A stretch of DNA of 64,000 bases, from assembly GCF_950295315.1 (NCBI RefSeq), contig NC_080162.1, positions 68,997,962-69,061,961 on the forward strand, read 5' to 3'. The notes beneath the pieces were generated by a model. It was given only the letters and a program-made list of their open reading frames with translations, did not search any database and was not told where the DNA came from. Numbering within the stretch: the first letter of the stretch is position 1; each line of letters starts with the position of its first letter. Source of the DNA: Erinaceus europaeus. Taxonomy: Eukaryota > Chordata > Mammalia > Eulipotyphla > Erinaceidae. Below are positions 1 through 9,410 of this stretch, piece by piece. The position numbers and the translations under genes were made by a program.

Positions 1-115
1 ATCTATTGTTGGACACCTGGGTTGCTTCCAGGTTTTAGCTATTATAAACTGTGCTGCTATGAACATAGGAGTACACAGCTCTTTTTGGTTGGGTGTTATG
101 AGAATTATATTTTAA
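1..115 (-). mobile_element. L1 ORF2 3'-region fragment
   Basis: Read on the minus strand this matches the stretch near the end of L1 ORF2 that is also present at 61500-61600 (ACCCAACCAAAA..., 'imaginary AAFFIIAKTWK' region). It is truncated by the window edge and carries stops, so it is a dead fragment. Confidence 0.65.
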
Positions 116-182
116 TCCACCAAAGTATGAGTAATGCAGCTCAGCATACTTTACATGTGAATACATACTAACAAAAATGAAC

Positions 183-308
183 ATGGGGGGGAGGTAGATG
201 GCATAACGGTTATACAGAGACTCTGATGCCTGAGGTTCCAAAGTTTCAGGTTTAAGCCCCTGTACCACCATAAACCAGAGTTGAGCAGTGCTTTGGAAAA
301 AAAAGTAA
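183..308 (+). mobile_element. E3 SINE (tRNA-like head)
   Basis: Head similar to AGCATAATGGTTATGCAAA, then the B-box-like AGGTTTAAGCCCC and the segment CCACCATAAACCAGAG, ending in an A-run. Degenerate copy. Confidence 0.7.
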
Positions 309-373
309 AGCAGTAGAGTTATTCAAGTGTGACAATGCAGAAGATATTGCTAGAAAATGATGAATATGAATAT

Positions 374-645
374 GGGAGTATGGCGGTAGCGCAGCAGGTT
401 AGGTTCATGTGGCGCAAAGCACAAGGACAGATGTAAGGATCCCGGTTTGAGCCCCCGGCTCCTCACCTGCAGGGGGTTCGCTACACAGGCGGTGAAGCAG
501 ATCTGCAGGTGTCTATCTTTTTCTCCCCCTCTCTGTGTTCCCCTCCTCTCTTGATTTCTCTCTGTCCTATCTAATAACGACAACATCAATAACAACAACA
601 ATAAAAAAACTACAAGGGCAATAAAAGGGAATATAATTTTTTTTA
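374..645 (+). mobile_element. E1 SINE (hedgehog ERI-like)
   Basis: Near full-length copy. A tRNA-type A box lies in GGCGGTAGCGCAGCAGG and a B box in GGTTTGAGCCC; these are followed by a CCTGCAGG-containing body, a CT-rich tract (CTCCCCCTCTCTG) and an ACAACAATAA-rich tail ending in poly(A). Confidence 0.9.
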
Positions 646-713
646 AATGATGAATATATTTACTTATTTGTTTATATGCTGTAGAGAATGTAAGAAGTAA
701 AATCTGAGAACTA

Positions 714-986
714 GGGAGTCGGGCGGTAGCGCAGTAGGTTAAGCTCAAGTGGCACAAAGTACAAGGACCAACATAAGGATCCTAGTTTGAGCCCCTGGCT
801 CCCCACCTGCAGGGGAGTCGCTTCACAAGTGGTGAAGCAGGTCTGCAGGTGTCCATATTTCTCTCTCCCTCTCTGTCTTCCCCTCCTCTCTCCATTTCTC
901 TCTGTCCTGTCCAAGAACGACAGCAATAATAATTACAACAATAAAACAAGGGCAACAAAAGGGAATAAATAAATAGATATTTAAAA
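714..986 (+). mobile_element. E1 SINE with target-site duplication
   Basis: Full-length E1 copy flanked by the perfect direct repeat AAATCTGAGAA at 700-710 and 987-997, the mark of L1-type target-primed insertion. Confidence 0.93.
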
Positions 987-996
987 AATCTGAGAA

Positions 997-1663
997 TAGG
1001 TAAATAACTATTGTTTGGATCTGAGAAGCCATTAGGACCATCTGTTATAGTCAGCAACATATCACATGGAAAGGAACTGGAATGACCAGTGCTTGCTGCT
1101 TTCTCATTTGTATATGTTTCCAACACTCTCCCCTTCTCTCTCTCTCTCTCTGTTGATTTCTCATCCTCACCACTGCAATGACTAAGGTCTGCATTTCTTT
1201 TTCCGATATTTTCTCTGGCCATCAGAACTAACAGTTCTATGAAAATGGAAAGCTGCAAGTGGTGAGGAAGTATGGCCTCCTGGAGCAGTCATTTCCCAAA
1301 GACTGAAAGTAGTATGATGTAATCTTAGGTACCAGCCAAGATTCCTAGATTTCTCCAATGCATGTGTTCTGCATAAGCTCTGATAGCTTCACAGTACAAC
1401 TGGGGTTTAATAATCCATATTGGAAGCTTGCTTTCTTTCTATCCCTCCCCCTATCTTTTGGTGCCAGGGATTGAAGCCAGGGCCTCATACACGTGACACG
1501 TATGTTCTATTACTGACTTTTACCTCCCAGTGAAACTTTCTTGGCTGCAAGATCTTTATATCTGCCTTCTCTCCTGTATTATTTTCTATTCCCTGTTGTT
1601 ATTTCTTAGGATTATCCTGAAAATAAACCACTTGCAGTCAACTAAATCTCATAGTCTGCTTTT

Positions 1664-1664
<1 letters not shown>
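997..1664. other. Mostly unique sequence
   Basis: No gene seen. Contains a short CT run (1133-1153) and a weak SINE-like minus-strand fragment around 1430-1530 (CCAGGGATTGAAGCCAGGGC). Confidence 0.4.

Positions 1665-1725
<61 letters not shown>
1665..1725. repeat. (TG)n microsatellite
   Basis: About 30 uninterrupted TG units. The valine/cysteine run in the overlapping open frame is a by-product of this repeat. Confidence 0.97.
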
Positions 1726-1727
<2 letters not shown>

Positions 1728-2142
1728 CTATTATACATAACCCACAAACTTTTTTTTAAAAAAGTGTTAAATATAATTTTTCTTATTATGTGTGACTTTT
1801 GGCTGAGACTTCAGCACAAGAGAACATGGATTTTAAATCCCCATATGTTTCATAGAAAGAAGCCAATTACATCTCTACAAGACTTACTAACACAGGCCCA
1901 AACTGGCACAGTGTTTGTCACTCACAATGTCTGTGTAAGGGAAAAGAAAGCAGAGAAGCAAAGACCGATCGGACAGAGAATTTATTTGAGGAGAGTTCAT
2001 AAGCAGTCCTGTTTCATAATGTTTCTTTCTACCTTGGGAAAGTTAATACCTTATCAAAAAAAGAGGGATCATTTGTAGAAAGGAAGACCAGTATCTCATG
2101 TTCTGCAGGATGCTAGATGAGCTGCAGTAATGAAAACAATCT

Positions 2143-2336
2143 TTTTTTTAATTGAATAGAAGCAGCCAGAAATTCAGAGGGAAGGGGGTGATAAAGAGGA
2201 AGAGAAACAGAGAGACACCTGCAGTTCTGCTTCACCACTTGCAAAGCTTTCTCCCTGCAGCTGGGGACAAGGCTCAAACCTGGGTCCTTGAGCATTGTAA
2301 CATGTGCATTCAACCAGGTGCACCACCTCCTAGCTC
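2143..2336 (-). mobile_element. E4 SINE with target-site duplication
   Basis: Reverse copy of the E4 type (head reads AGGTGGTGCACCTGGTTGAA on the minus strand). Flanked by the perfect 12-bp repeat TGAAAACAATCT at 2131-2142 and 2337-2348. Confidence 0.92.
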
Positions 2337-2348
2337 TGAAAACAATCT

Positions 2349-2606
2349 CTGTAGAGAATAATATGAAGAAGACCACAGGGCAATTTAATTAGTTTCCCCC
2401 AAGAGTTCAAGAGCTAAATGAACAAGCTGGAGTCGGGCAAGAGGTTGGCTGGAACAGCCTGTAATGGCTAGTTGGCTGGAATGTCCAGGACCTAGTGAAC
2501 TCCTTGGAAGGTGACTAGTTTCAAGTCATTTCCAAAGGTTCTTATTTTATGGAGTAAGGGTTATGTCCAATATCTCCTCTGATCTGACACTGTTCCAAAG
2601 GGAAAA
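2349..2606. other. Unique sequence
   Basis: No gene or repeat recognised. The last six bases (2601-2606, GGAAAA) are the left target duplication of the LTR that follows. Confidence 0.4.
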
Positions 2607-2963
2607 TGCTGGGAAATTGTGCAGATGCAGTCACAGCCGCCATGTTGTCAATTCCCCTCTATAGTTGGAGTGCTTTGTTTACTCCTCCCCCTTCCCATTA
2701 TCCTATGTGTGAGTGCCTTGTTTTCCAGCTAATCATATCCCGACTTTCTCCCGTTAAAGCCCTTCTTCCTTCCGTCTCTCTTGTCGGCTTTTCACCTTGG
2801 GACTGAAGGCTGCTGCAAGTAGAGGGAGGTGGCCACTTTTGCTAACTCCACATGGCCTGAACTGCTGTGCTCTCACTCAACTCTGAGGTGCAGCCAAATA
2901 AAGAATTGTGTTCCCTCTCTGCTCCGGATCTCCTGTCTCTCTCCTCCGCGTTGCAGCCCGACA
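2607..2963 (+). mobile_element. Solo LTR, class II (betaretrovirus/IAP-like) endogenous retrovirus
   Basis: The 357-bp block begins TGCTGGGAAATTG and ends GCAGCCCGACA, so it has TG...CA ends with partly complementary termini. It is flanked by a perfect 6-bp duplication GGAAAA (2601-2606 and 2964-2969). An AATAAAG polyadenylation signal at about 2898 is followed by a CT-rich U5-like tract (CTCTGCTCCGGATCTCC). Six-base target duplications and a short CT-rich U5 fit class II elements of the IAP/ERVK type. No gag, pol or env lies next to it, so it is a solo LTR left by recombination. The class assignment is inferred from these marks, not from a database match. Confidence 0.75.
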
Positions 2964-2969
2964 GGAAAA

Positions 2970-3159
2970 GTTCTGGCAGTGAAGTATTAAATTAGGAAGG
3001 AAAGATGCAAGAAAACAAAGAACAAGCCTGCCCTTCTGCATGGCTGATTCTGGATCAGAGAGCAGCAGGAACTTGAAGAAACTTCGAATTGGGGGAAGAA
3101 GAAAAAAAAGAAAAAGGAAATTGTACTTTAAATTTTTTAAAATTTTATATTAGAATTTT
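2970..3159. other. Unique A/G-rich sequence
   Basis: No gene seen. It includes a purine-rich run near 3096-3120. Confidence 0.4.
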
Positions 3160-3292
3160 GGGATAGAACAGTGGATAGATAGCGTAATGGTTATGCAAAC
3201 AGTCTCTCATGCTTGAGGCTCCAAAGTCGCAGGTTCAATGCCCCGCACCACCATCAGCCACAGCTGATCAGTGCTTTGGTTAAAAAAAAAAG
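3160..3292 (+). mobile_element. E3 SINE
   Basis: Contains AGCGTAATGGTTATGCAAAC, then GGTTCAATGCCCC and a CACCACCATCAGCC segment, with an A-rich tail. Confidence 0.85.
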
Positions 3293-3317
3293 ATAGATTG
3301 ATATGATATGATATGCC

Positions 3318-3400
3318 AGGGTACCACCCACTCTGGTATATTTAATGCCAGAGCTCAAACTGGTTCTGAGCTCTACCAGTTGAGCTATCTCTCCAGCTTC
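3318..3400 (-). mobile_element. E5 SINE fragment
   Basis: On the minus strand it reads GCTGGAGAGATAGCTCAACT, the E5 head, then degrades. A short GATAT repeat (3296-3316) precedes it. Confidence 0.6.
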
Positions 3401-3450
3401 AGAAAATTGCACTGGTATATTGGTTCACAGTTGATAAAAATCTGTAGTTT

Positions 3451-3595
3451 CGTGGCCTGAGAGGTGGCACAGTAGTAAAGCTTTGGACTCTCAAGCATGA
3501 GGTCCTGTGTTCGATCCCCGGCAGCACATATGCCAGAGTGATGTCTGGTTCTTTCTCTCTCCTATATTTCTCATAAATAAATAAAATCTTTTTTA
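3451..3595 (+). mobile_element. E2 SINE with target-site duplication
   Basis: The head GAGAGGTGGCACAGTAGTAA and the B-box-like GTTCGATCCCC are followed by a CTCTCTCC tract and a TAAATAAATAAAAT tail. Flanked by the 15-bp repeat AAAAATCTGTAGTTT at 3436-3450 and 3596-3610. Confidence 0.92.
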
Positions 3596-3610
3596 AAAAT
3601 CTGTAGTTTC

Positions 3611-3854
3611 TGTCTCAAGTATTGTTCAAAATAAGAAAGGAATGTTTGACAGAAAAATGTCTGAAGGCATAAGTGAAAGAAAATTGAAGCTGTCTCTTGA
3701 ATATACCTATTAAACTCAGCATGTTCAAAATAGTTTACTTATAGTATAGAATTGGTAAAGCATAAACATTGTTTACACATATAATTGCCACAGTATATGA
3801 GGGGATGCTCTGATTTGATTAGAAATTGCAAGATATCTTCAAAGGTAAAAAGCA
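3611..3854. other. Unique sequence
   Basis: No gene or repeat recognised. Confidence 0.4.
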
Positions 3855-4078
3855 GACAGATTCGAGCACGGCTCCCCAATTGCAGGGGGTCGTTTCACAG
3901 GCGGTGAAGCAGGTCTGCAGGTGTCTATCTTTCTCTCCCCCTCTCTGTTTTCCCCTCCTCTCTCCATTTCTCTCTGTCCTGTCTAACAACAACAACATCA
4001 ATAACAACAATAATAACTACAACAACAATAAAAAACTACACAGAGAACAAAAGGGAAAATAAATAAAATATATAAAAA
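3855..4078 (+). mobile_element. E1 SINE, 5'-truncated
   Basis: Starts inside the tRNA-related part near the B box (GATTCGAGC) and runs through the CT-rich body and ACAACAATAA tail. Confidence 0.88.
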
Positions 4079-4149
4079 AATAAAAAGCAAACAAATGTAA
4101 AGAAGAAAATAATCACAGCCTCTGAGACAGGTCTAACACTAGAGGACTG

Positions 4150-4453
4150 TTGAGATTTTTTTTAAAAAAATTTTTGTATTTATTTATTTTTCCTTTTGTT
4201 GCCCTTGTTGCTCTTTATTGTTACAGTTATTATTGTTGTTGTTATTGATGTCATCGTTGTTAGACAGGACAGAGAGAAATGGAGAGAGGAGGGTAAGACA
4301 GGGGGAAAGAAAGACACCTGAAGACCTGCTTCACAGCCTGTGAAGCGACTCCCCTGCAGGTGGGGAGAGGGGGGCTCAAACCGGGATCCTTACGCTGGTC
4401 CTTGTGCTTTGCACCACCTGTGCTTAACCCGCTCTGCTATCGCCTGACTCCCC
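4150..4453 (-). mobile_element. E1 SINE
   Basis: Full-length reverse copy: TTGTTGCCCTTGTTG tail complement at 4196, body at 4260-4370, tRNA-like head complement ending at GACTCCC. Confidence 0.9.
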
Positions 4454-4731
4454 GAGTGTTGGGATTTTACTATGCCCTGAAGCAGAAAGAAGCCTGTGGA
4501 CAACTGCCTAGGAGTTTGAATTGGAGACCTGATGCATACACGCAAGTGCTGTGGCTTTTCCTTCTCTCACACTTGTGCCAGGCAGTGAGTTGAAGAGCTG
4601 TCAGGACCCATATCCTATCCTGCTTTGTTCTTTTCATCTTTCTGTGGTAACTTCTCTCCAGCCTTGATATCTATATCTTTTTCTCTCTCTCCTCTTCTCT
4701 GAAAATTTTTATTTATCTGACACTCTTCTTT

Positions 4732-5012
4732 TTTTTTAATTTTTTATATTTATTTTCCCTTTTGTTGCCATTGTTGCTTTTTATTGTTGTTGTTGTTACT
4801 GTTGTTGTTACTGATGTCGTTGTTAGATAGGACAGAGAGAAATAGGGGGAAGACAGGGAGAGAAAGATAGACACACCTGCAGAGCTGCTTCACCGCCTGT
4901 GAAGAGACCCCCCCTTCAGGTGGGGAGCCGGGGGCTTGTACTGGGATCCTTACACAGGTCCTTGTGCTTTGCGCCACGTGCACTTAACCCGCTGCACTAC
5001 CGCCCAACTCCC
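4732..5012 (-). mobile_element. E1 SINE with target-site duplication
   Basis: Full-length reverse E1 inserted in unique DNA. The target duplication ATCTGACACTCTTCTTT is perfect (4715-4731 and 5013-5029). Confidence 0.93.
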
Positions 5013-5029
5013 ATCTGACACTCTTCTTT

Positions 5030-5795
5030 ATGGAGTTTTTAAAGTTCAGTCTCACTCTGAAATATTTATTTCAATTAGTGGAATTTCTAGCACCAAGTCA
5101 GAAATGATGGTAATGGCCAGGTAACCACACTATTTTCAAGTCAAGATGGCTGATAGTGGAAACCAGAAGCAGGCCGTGCTGGGTGTTCTGAGGAATTTCA
5201 CATGCTCTGTCTGTGGAACTCCTGGGACTCTTTCCTGCTCTCACACCTAGGAGTCATAAAATGTAGGTTGGTTTGCCTCTTGGATTCTGAGAAAGCTTGT
5301 GAACACAATTAGCCCTCTTACTCTGAAAGGTGGCATTCTTCTACTTGTGCTGAGTTTTAAATTATTTATGGTGAATATTAGAGCATCTCAGTACCCAGGC
5401 AGGCTTCTCTATAAAAATGTATTCTATAGAAATAAACTCAGGAAAGCTCCAAGTAGACTAACTTCAGTTTTACACCTATGAATATTTTATTTCCCAGTAA
5501 TTCATAATGGTCCTTGTGGAACTATTATCGTTAAGTAAATATGCACAGCCTGAAACCTCCCAAGATGTAATTGCCCATATTTTTCTTCTGGGTTACAAAA
5601 ATATATGTGTATAATGGTCTACTCCTCACACTTTTTAAATTAAATAACTGTTTTTCCCATATTTCTCCTTTTCTTTTGTATTCATTCATAGTTCTGAGAA
5701 GAGTACCAAAATATTATACTGCCTTATAAGTATGGTAATACCTGACACTAAATTACCAATGAATGAATCTGTCTCAACTCAACATTTTTGTTTTA
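5030..5795. other. Unique AT-rich sequence
   Basis: No gene, exon or recognisable repeat seen. Short open frames here have no family resemblance. Confidence 0.4.
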
Positions 5796-5813
5796 CAAGG
5801 TATCTTATTTTCT

Positions 5814-6102
5814 TTTAATTTTTTATTTGCTTTCCCCCCCTTTTGTTGCCCTTGTTTTTTTTTAATTGTCGTTGTAGTTATTATTGTTGTTATTGATATC
5901 ATTGTCATAGGACAGAGAGAAATGGAGACAGGAGGGGAAGACAGAGAGGGGGAGAGAAAGATAGACACCTGCAGACCTGCTTCACCGCCTGTGAAGTGAA
6001 CCCCCTGCAGGTGGGGAGCTGGGGGCTTGAACTGGGATCCTCACGCTGGTCCTCATGTTTCACGCCACATTCGCTTAACATGCCATCCTACTGCCCAACC
6101 CC
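5814..6102 (-). mobile_element. E1 SINE with target-site duplication
   Basis: Reverse E1 copy flanked by the 18-bp perfect repeat CAAGGTATCTTATTTTCT (5796-5813 and 6103-6120). Confidence 0.93.
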
Positions 6103-6151
6103 CAAGGTATCTTATTTTCTAAGTCGTGAAAAGAAATATTAGAAGAATTTC

Positions 6152-6365
6152 TGGGGGTTGAAGGAATAGCTCACTAGGTAAAGTGCTTGTGTTGCCATGA
6201 ATGTGGCTCAGGTTCAAGAACCAGCACCACATGGGGGGTGCTGTGCACTGGGGGCAGCTCTGGTGCTGTGGTGTCTCTCCCTCTCTTTGTCTCTATTGAA
6301 ACAAAAAAAAAGTGGTCAGCAACCACTGACCAGTGGCCCGACTTGTGTAAAAAAAAAAAAAAAAG
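6152..6365 (+). mobile_element. E5 SINE
   Basis: The head AATAGCTCACTAGGTAAAGT is followed by AGCACCACATGGG, GTGGTGTCTCTCCCTCTC and two A-runs. Confidence 0.8.
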
Positions 6366-7594
6366 GCAGGTACAATCCTTTTACAGTAAAGGCAGAATTA
6401 AAGGTGACGTAAGAAAGGAGAAATGTCCTTTGCAGAATTGTGACCCACGGTACAAAGTGGTAACTCAGGATCTGCAGATTAAAGCAAAAGCTTAGATGTT
6501 CATCAGACTCAGCTCTGAATATGGACTGTTTTACAGCCCAGAGATGAAAGGGGGTCTAAACAAGCATTTAATTTTTTTGTGGAATCTAAAGCACAGACAG
6601 AGGTTGAAGAGCAGAGCAAAATGGGGCTAAGGATGTAGGTATGAGTTGTCTCAAAAGAAGTCACTAAAAATGAACTGGAATGGCCCAATACCTGAATTCA
6701 TCCATAGATTCTATACAATTAATAGACAATATTATTCAAAAGCTAGAATGTTTTTTTTGGCATAATAATTCATGAGGAGTGTGTGTGTGTTACTCTGAAT
6801 ACTGTTCTGTCAGTGGGGATGCAGAGGGAGAAAGAAAACAAGAATTTAAAAGATGTGGGTGTCTTGTACACAAGTTTTCATCTTCTGTTCTATGCAAACC
6901 TTGGATACTGCTCACTCTTGATTTCAGAGGAAAAGGCACATAGATGACAGTGCACACCCCAGAGCATTGTCAACGGCCTATGTTCTCCCCTCTTTATATA
7001 TTTTTTTCCCATTTCCCTTTGTCCTTCCAGATGAAAGGGAAACACCCAGAGAACTTTATGTAGTCAGGAGGAAGTAGGTCAGGGAACTACTCAGAATAAG
7101 CACTCTGTCTTACTCTGCTCTAGAGTAAGAATCCAAGCTTCCAACATTGGCTTGCCCCTCCAATACTTGATTAAAATATCAAATCCAAAAGCAAAGAGGC
7201 AATTTTCACAAAATGTGCTATTACAAAACACAAATCAATATGGAGAGCCAGACCAATATTACTGGTGACAATATTACCTTGTTTCTAAAGACATCCAAGG
7301 AGAAAAGGAAAATGAGAATTTCATACCCAATGCAGAGGTCTCTCAGGGACTCATATCAGTTAAGAATATTCTCAGAAGCCTTAGCTCATAATCTGTGGGG
7401 CATGACCGACTCAGTGGACTACTCTGCTCTCTTTCCATATGGAAACAACAAATCCTATGATCATATTTATGGGGTGGCTGGTGGGAGTGCTGCTGAAACA
7501 GAAATTTCTATTCCAAATAGATGGTGAATTAGAAATTTTTTGAGAACTCCTGGGATAAGGGTGCAGTTTATCTATTTACTTATTTATTTTAAAC
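6366..7594. other. Unique sequence
   Basis: No gene recognised. A 104-codon frame at 7213-7527 has no domain, splice sites or family resemblance and is treated as chance. Confidence 0.4.
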
Positions 7595-7735
7595 TTCTTT
7601 TTAATATTTATTTATTTTCCCTTTTGTTACCCTTGTTTTTTATTGTATTGTTTATGGCCTCTGGCAATAGTGGACTCATTTTGCAGACAGACACCAAGCC
7701 CCAGTGATAATGCTGGAGGCAACAAAAATAAATAA
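7595..7735. mobile_element. Rearranged E1-long SINE pieces
   Basis: The complement of the E1 tail (TTTTCCCTTTTGTTACCC) is followed directly by the plus-strand E1-long 3' module (GGCCTCTGGCAATAGTGG...AGCCCCAGTGATAATG). The two parts are in opposite orientation, so this is a rearranged copy. Confidence 0.55.
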
Positions 7736-7790
7736 GGCCTGGGTGGTGAGTGATACAGTGAATTTAGGGAGAGGGAAATGGGAAATAATA

Positions 7791-7806
7791 ATAAATGCAA
7801 TCTACT
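7791..7806 (+). repeat. Left target-site duplication of chimeric retrogene
   Basis: ATAAATGCAATCTACT, repeated perfectly at 9370-9385. It brackets the whole TRIM/SARNP unit. Confidence 0.93.
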
Positions 7807-7932
7807 CCAGCCTCAGTGGACCCAAGAACCTCCTGGAGCTTCTCAAGCCAGAGAAAAAGCTGAAAGCCCCTGTCCCTGCTCCTGGACAGCAGCCTAGCTC
7901 AGAAAGTGTCCTGGGATTGAGCCCCCTGCACC

Positions 7933-8718
7933 ATGGCCCAGCAAGTATTCCTGAAAGATCTGAGGGCAGAGTTCAGCTGCCACGTGTGCCTGGACTTGCT
8001 GACAGACCCAGTAACCCTAGACTGTGGGCATCACTGCTGTGTCTCCTGCCTCCAGAAGCGCTGGCAGGACCGGCTGGACATCCTCCCCTGTCCTGTCTGC
8101 CAGCACCACTGTGCCCACAGGAAGCTGCAGAAGAACAGCCAGCTGAGCACCCTGGTTGACATGGTGAAGCAGCTGCCCAGCTCAGGGAGCAAGAGGAAGC
8201 AGCAGCAGCAGCAGGAGCAGCCCCTGTGTGAGCAGCACCAGCAGGTGCTCAGCCTGTTCTGTGAGCAGGAGCTGCAGCTGGTGTGTGTCCAGTGCAGGGT
8301 GTCCTGTGAGCAGCAGGGTCACCCTGTCACCCCCACTGAAGAGGCTGCTTTTCATCACAGGAAGAAACTCAAATCTCACCTGCAGACCCTGAGCAAGCAG
8401 CTAGAAGATGCTCACAAGGGGTTAGAAATGCAAAACAGAAGCTCAGTGGAGTGGAGAGGTAGCAAGATGGCAGCAGCAACAGTGGAGTGCCATAAGCTGA
8501 AGCTTGAGGAACTAAAGCAAGAATGTCTTGCTCGTGGCCTGGAGACCAAGGGGAAAAAAATCAAGATGTCAGCAACAGGCTTCTGGCATATCTTGAAGAA
8601 CATGGTGAAGAAGAGGCAAATGAAGAAGATGTACTGGGAGATGAAACAGAGGACGAAGAACCAAAGCCCCTGGATCTACCTGTCCAAGAAGAAGAAAAAT
8701 CCTCTGAAAAAACCGTAG
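7933..8718 (+). CDS. TRIM60-like RING/B-box protein fused in frame to SARNP N-terminus (261 codons)
   Basis: The start ATG lies in a strong Kozak context (GCACCATGG). Residues 16-56 form a complete C3HC4 RING (Cys16, Cys19, Cys31, His33, Cys36, Cys39, Cys53, Cys56), the E2-binding part of TRIM ubiquitin ligases. Residues 88-94 are a Lys/Gln-rich linker. Residues 99-130 form a B-box 2 (Cys99, His102, Cys110, Cys118, Cys121, His130), but the usual first His of the last pair is Gln127. The start of the coiled coil follows, to about residue 174. From Met179 the frame is that of SARNP and enters the SAP-domain helix (HKLKLEELKQECLARGLETKG). A length change in an A-run at about 8552-8559 then shifts the frame, and the last ~50 residues are nonsense. 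The coiled coil is cut short and the B30.2/SPRY domain is absent. It resembles the intronless TRIM60/61/75 group most. The TRIM part has no stop; expression is unknown. Confidence 0.75.
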   Translation: MAQQVFLKDLRAEFSCHVCLDLLTDPVTLDCGHHCCVSCLQKRWQDRLDILPCPVCQHHCAHRKLQKNSQLSTLVDMVKQLPSSGSKRKQQQQQEQPLCEQHQQVLSLFCEQELQLVCVQCRVSCEQQGHPVTPTEEAAFHHRKKLKSHLQTLSKQLEDAHKGLEMQNRSSVEWRGSKMAAATVECHKLKLEELKQECLARGLETKGKKIKMSATGFWHILKNMVKKRQMKKMYWEMKQRTKNQSPWIYLSKKKKNPLKKP

Positions 8719-9110
8719 ACATGACAGCAGAGAAGAAAGTGATTAAACTTACATCTGAAATGTCCCAGGCTGAGAGAATGCAGAAGAGAGCTGAACGATT
8801 CAATGTACCCTTGAGTCTGGAGAGTAAAAAGGCTGCCTGGGGAGCTAGATTTGGGATTTCTTCAGTTTCAAAAAAAGGCCTATCACATGACACCAAGCCT
8901 ATGGTTAACCTTGATAAACTGAGGCAAAGAGCTCAAAGATTTGGTCTAAATGTCTCCTCCTCCATCTACAGAATGTCTGAAGGTGATGAGAAACTGCAAA
9001 AGAGGAAGGAGAGATTTGGGATTGTCCCAAATTCTGCTGGAACAGGAACCACAGAAGACACAGAGGCGAAGAAGAGGAAAAGAGCAGAGCGTTTTGGGAT
9101 GGCCTGGTGA
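8467..9110 (+). pseudogene. SARNP: SARNP (CIP29/Hcc-1) retrocopy, frameshifted
   Basis: SARNP is a SAP-domain nuclear protein of the TREX/mRNA-export machinery that binds DNA and RNA. The retrocopy starts at ATG 8467, reads the SAP helix, loses frame at the A-run near 8555 (two extra or one missing base), and then continues in another frame to the TGA at 9108. That second part keeps the acidic linker (EEHGEEEANEEDVLGDETED) and the repeated KRAERF-type motifs (RMQKRAERFNVPLSLESKKA, KKRKRAERFGMAW). The C-terminus is one residue longer than the human form as I remember it. No introns and no other stops are present, so it looks young. The 3' UTR runs from 9111 to 9363. Confidence 0.88.
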
Positions 9111-9369
9111 AAGACTCTTGATACTTTCTGATCTCTGGTGGTTTCCAGCTCTCTGATTCTTCTTGGTTTTACAAAAGAACATATCTGTATACAGACTCGT
9201 AAATACACAGTCATGTACCTAAGTCCTGCCGCTCAGTGAGGGGGCATGTACCTCAGAACATCCACAAATCCAGCAGCAATGTGACTCACTGCTGAAGCAA
9301 TTTGTTGTGTTGTTTTTATTATTATTTTCTTATTAACAAAATTAAATAAAAATAAAGCAATGCAAAAAA

Positions 9370-9385
9370 ATAAATGCAATCTACT
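9370..9385 (+). repeat. Right target-site duplication of chimeric retrogene
   Basis: Second copy of ATAAATGCAATCTACT, directly after the A tail. Confidence 0.93.
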
Positions 9386-9410
9386 ATTCCCAGAGGCCAT
9401 TTCTTCCTTT

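Larger units (their letters stand above)
7807..9369 (+). pseudogene. Chimeric retrogene: TRIM60-like 5' half joined to complete SARNP mRNA
   Basis: An intronless unit of 1563 bp. It consists of a TRIM 5' UTR (7807-7932), TRIM RING and B-box coding sequence (7933 to about 8455), then a SARNP message from its 5' UTR through its 3' UTR with an AATAAA signal (9351) and a short A tail (9364-9370). One perfect 16-bp target-site duplication encloses the entire chimera, so both parts arrived in a single insertion. There is no duplication or A-tract at the TRIM/SARNP junction. Parent genes are recognised from the encoded proteins. The likely mechanism is inferred to be L1 reverse transcriptase copying SARNP mRNA to its 5' end and then switching to a TRIM mRNA; a fused source transcript is the alternative. 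Confidence 0.88.

Noticed and set aside
782..1258. 158-codon minus-strand frame
   Set aside because: Runs through an E1 SINE and a CT microsatellite. E1 copies give the same 'RTERNGERRGRQRGGEKDRHLQTCF' type of frame (here shortened) throughout the window.
1530..2078. 182-codon open frame
   Set aside because: It is kept open by the (TG)n microsatellite; no protein-like composition outside the repeat.
7213..7527. 104-codon frame in unique DNA
   Set aside because: No recognised domain, no splice signals, and no supporting neighbour. Retained only as unexplained unique sequence.
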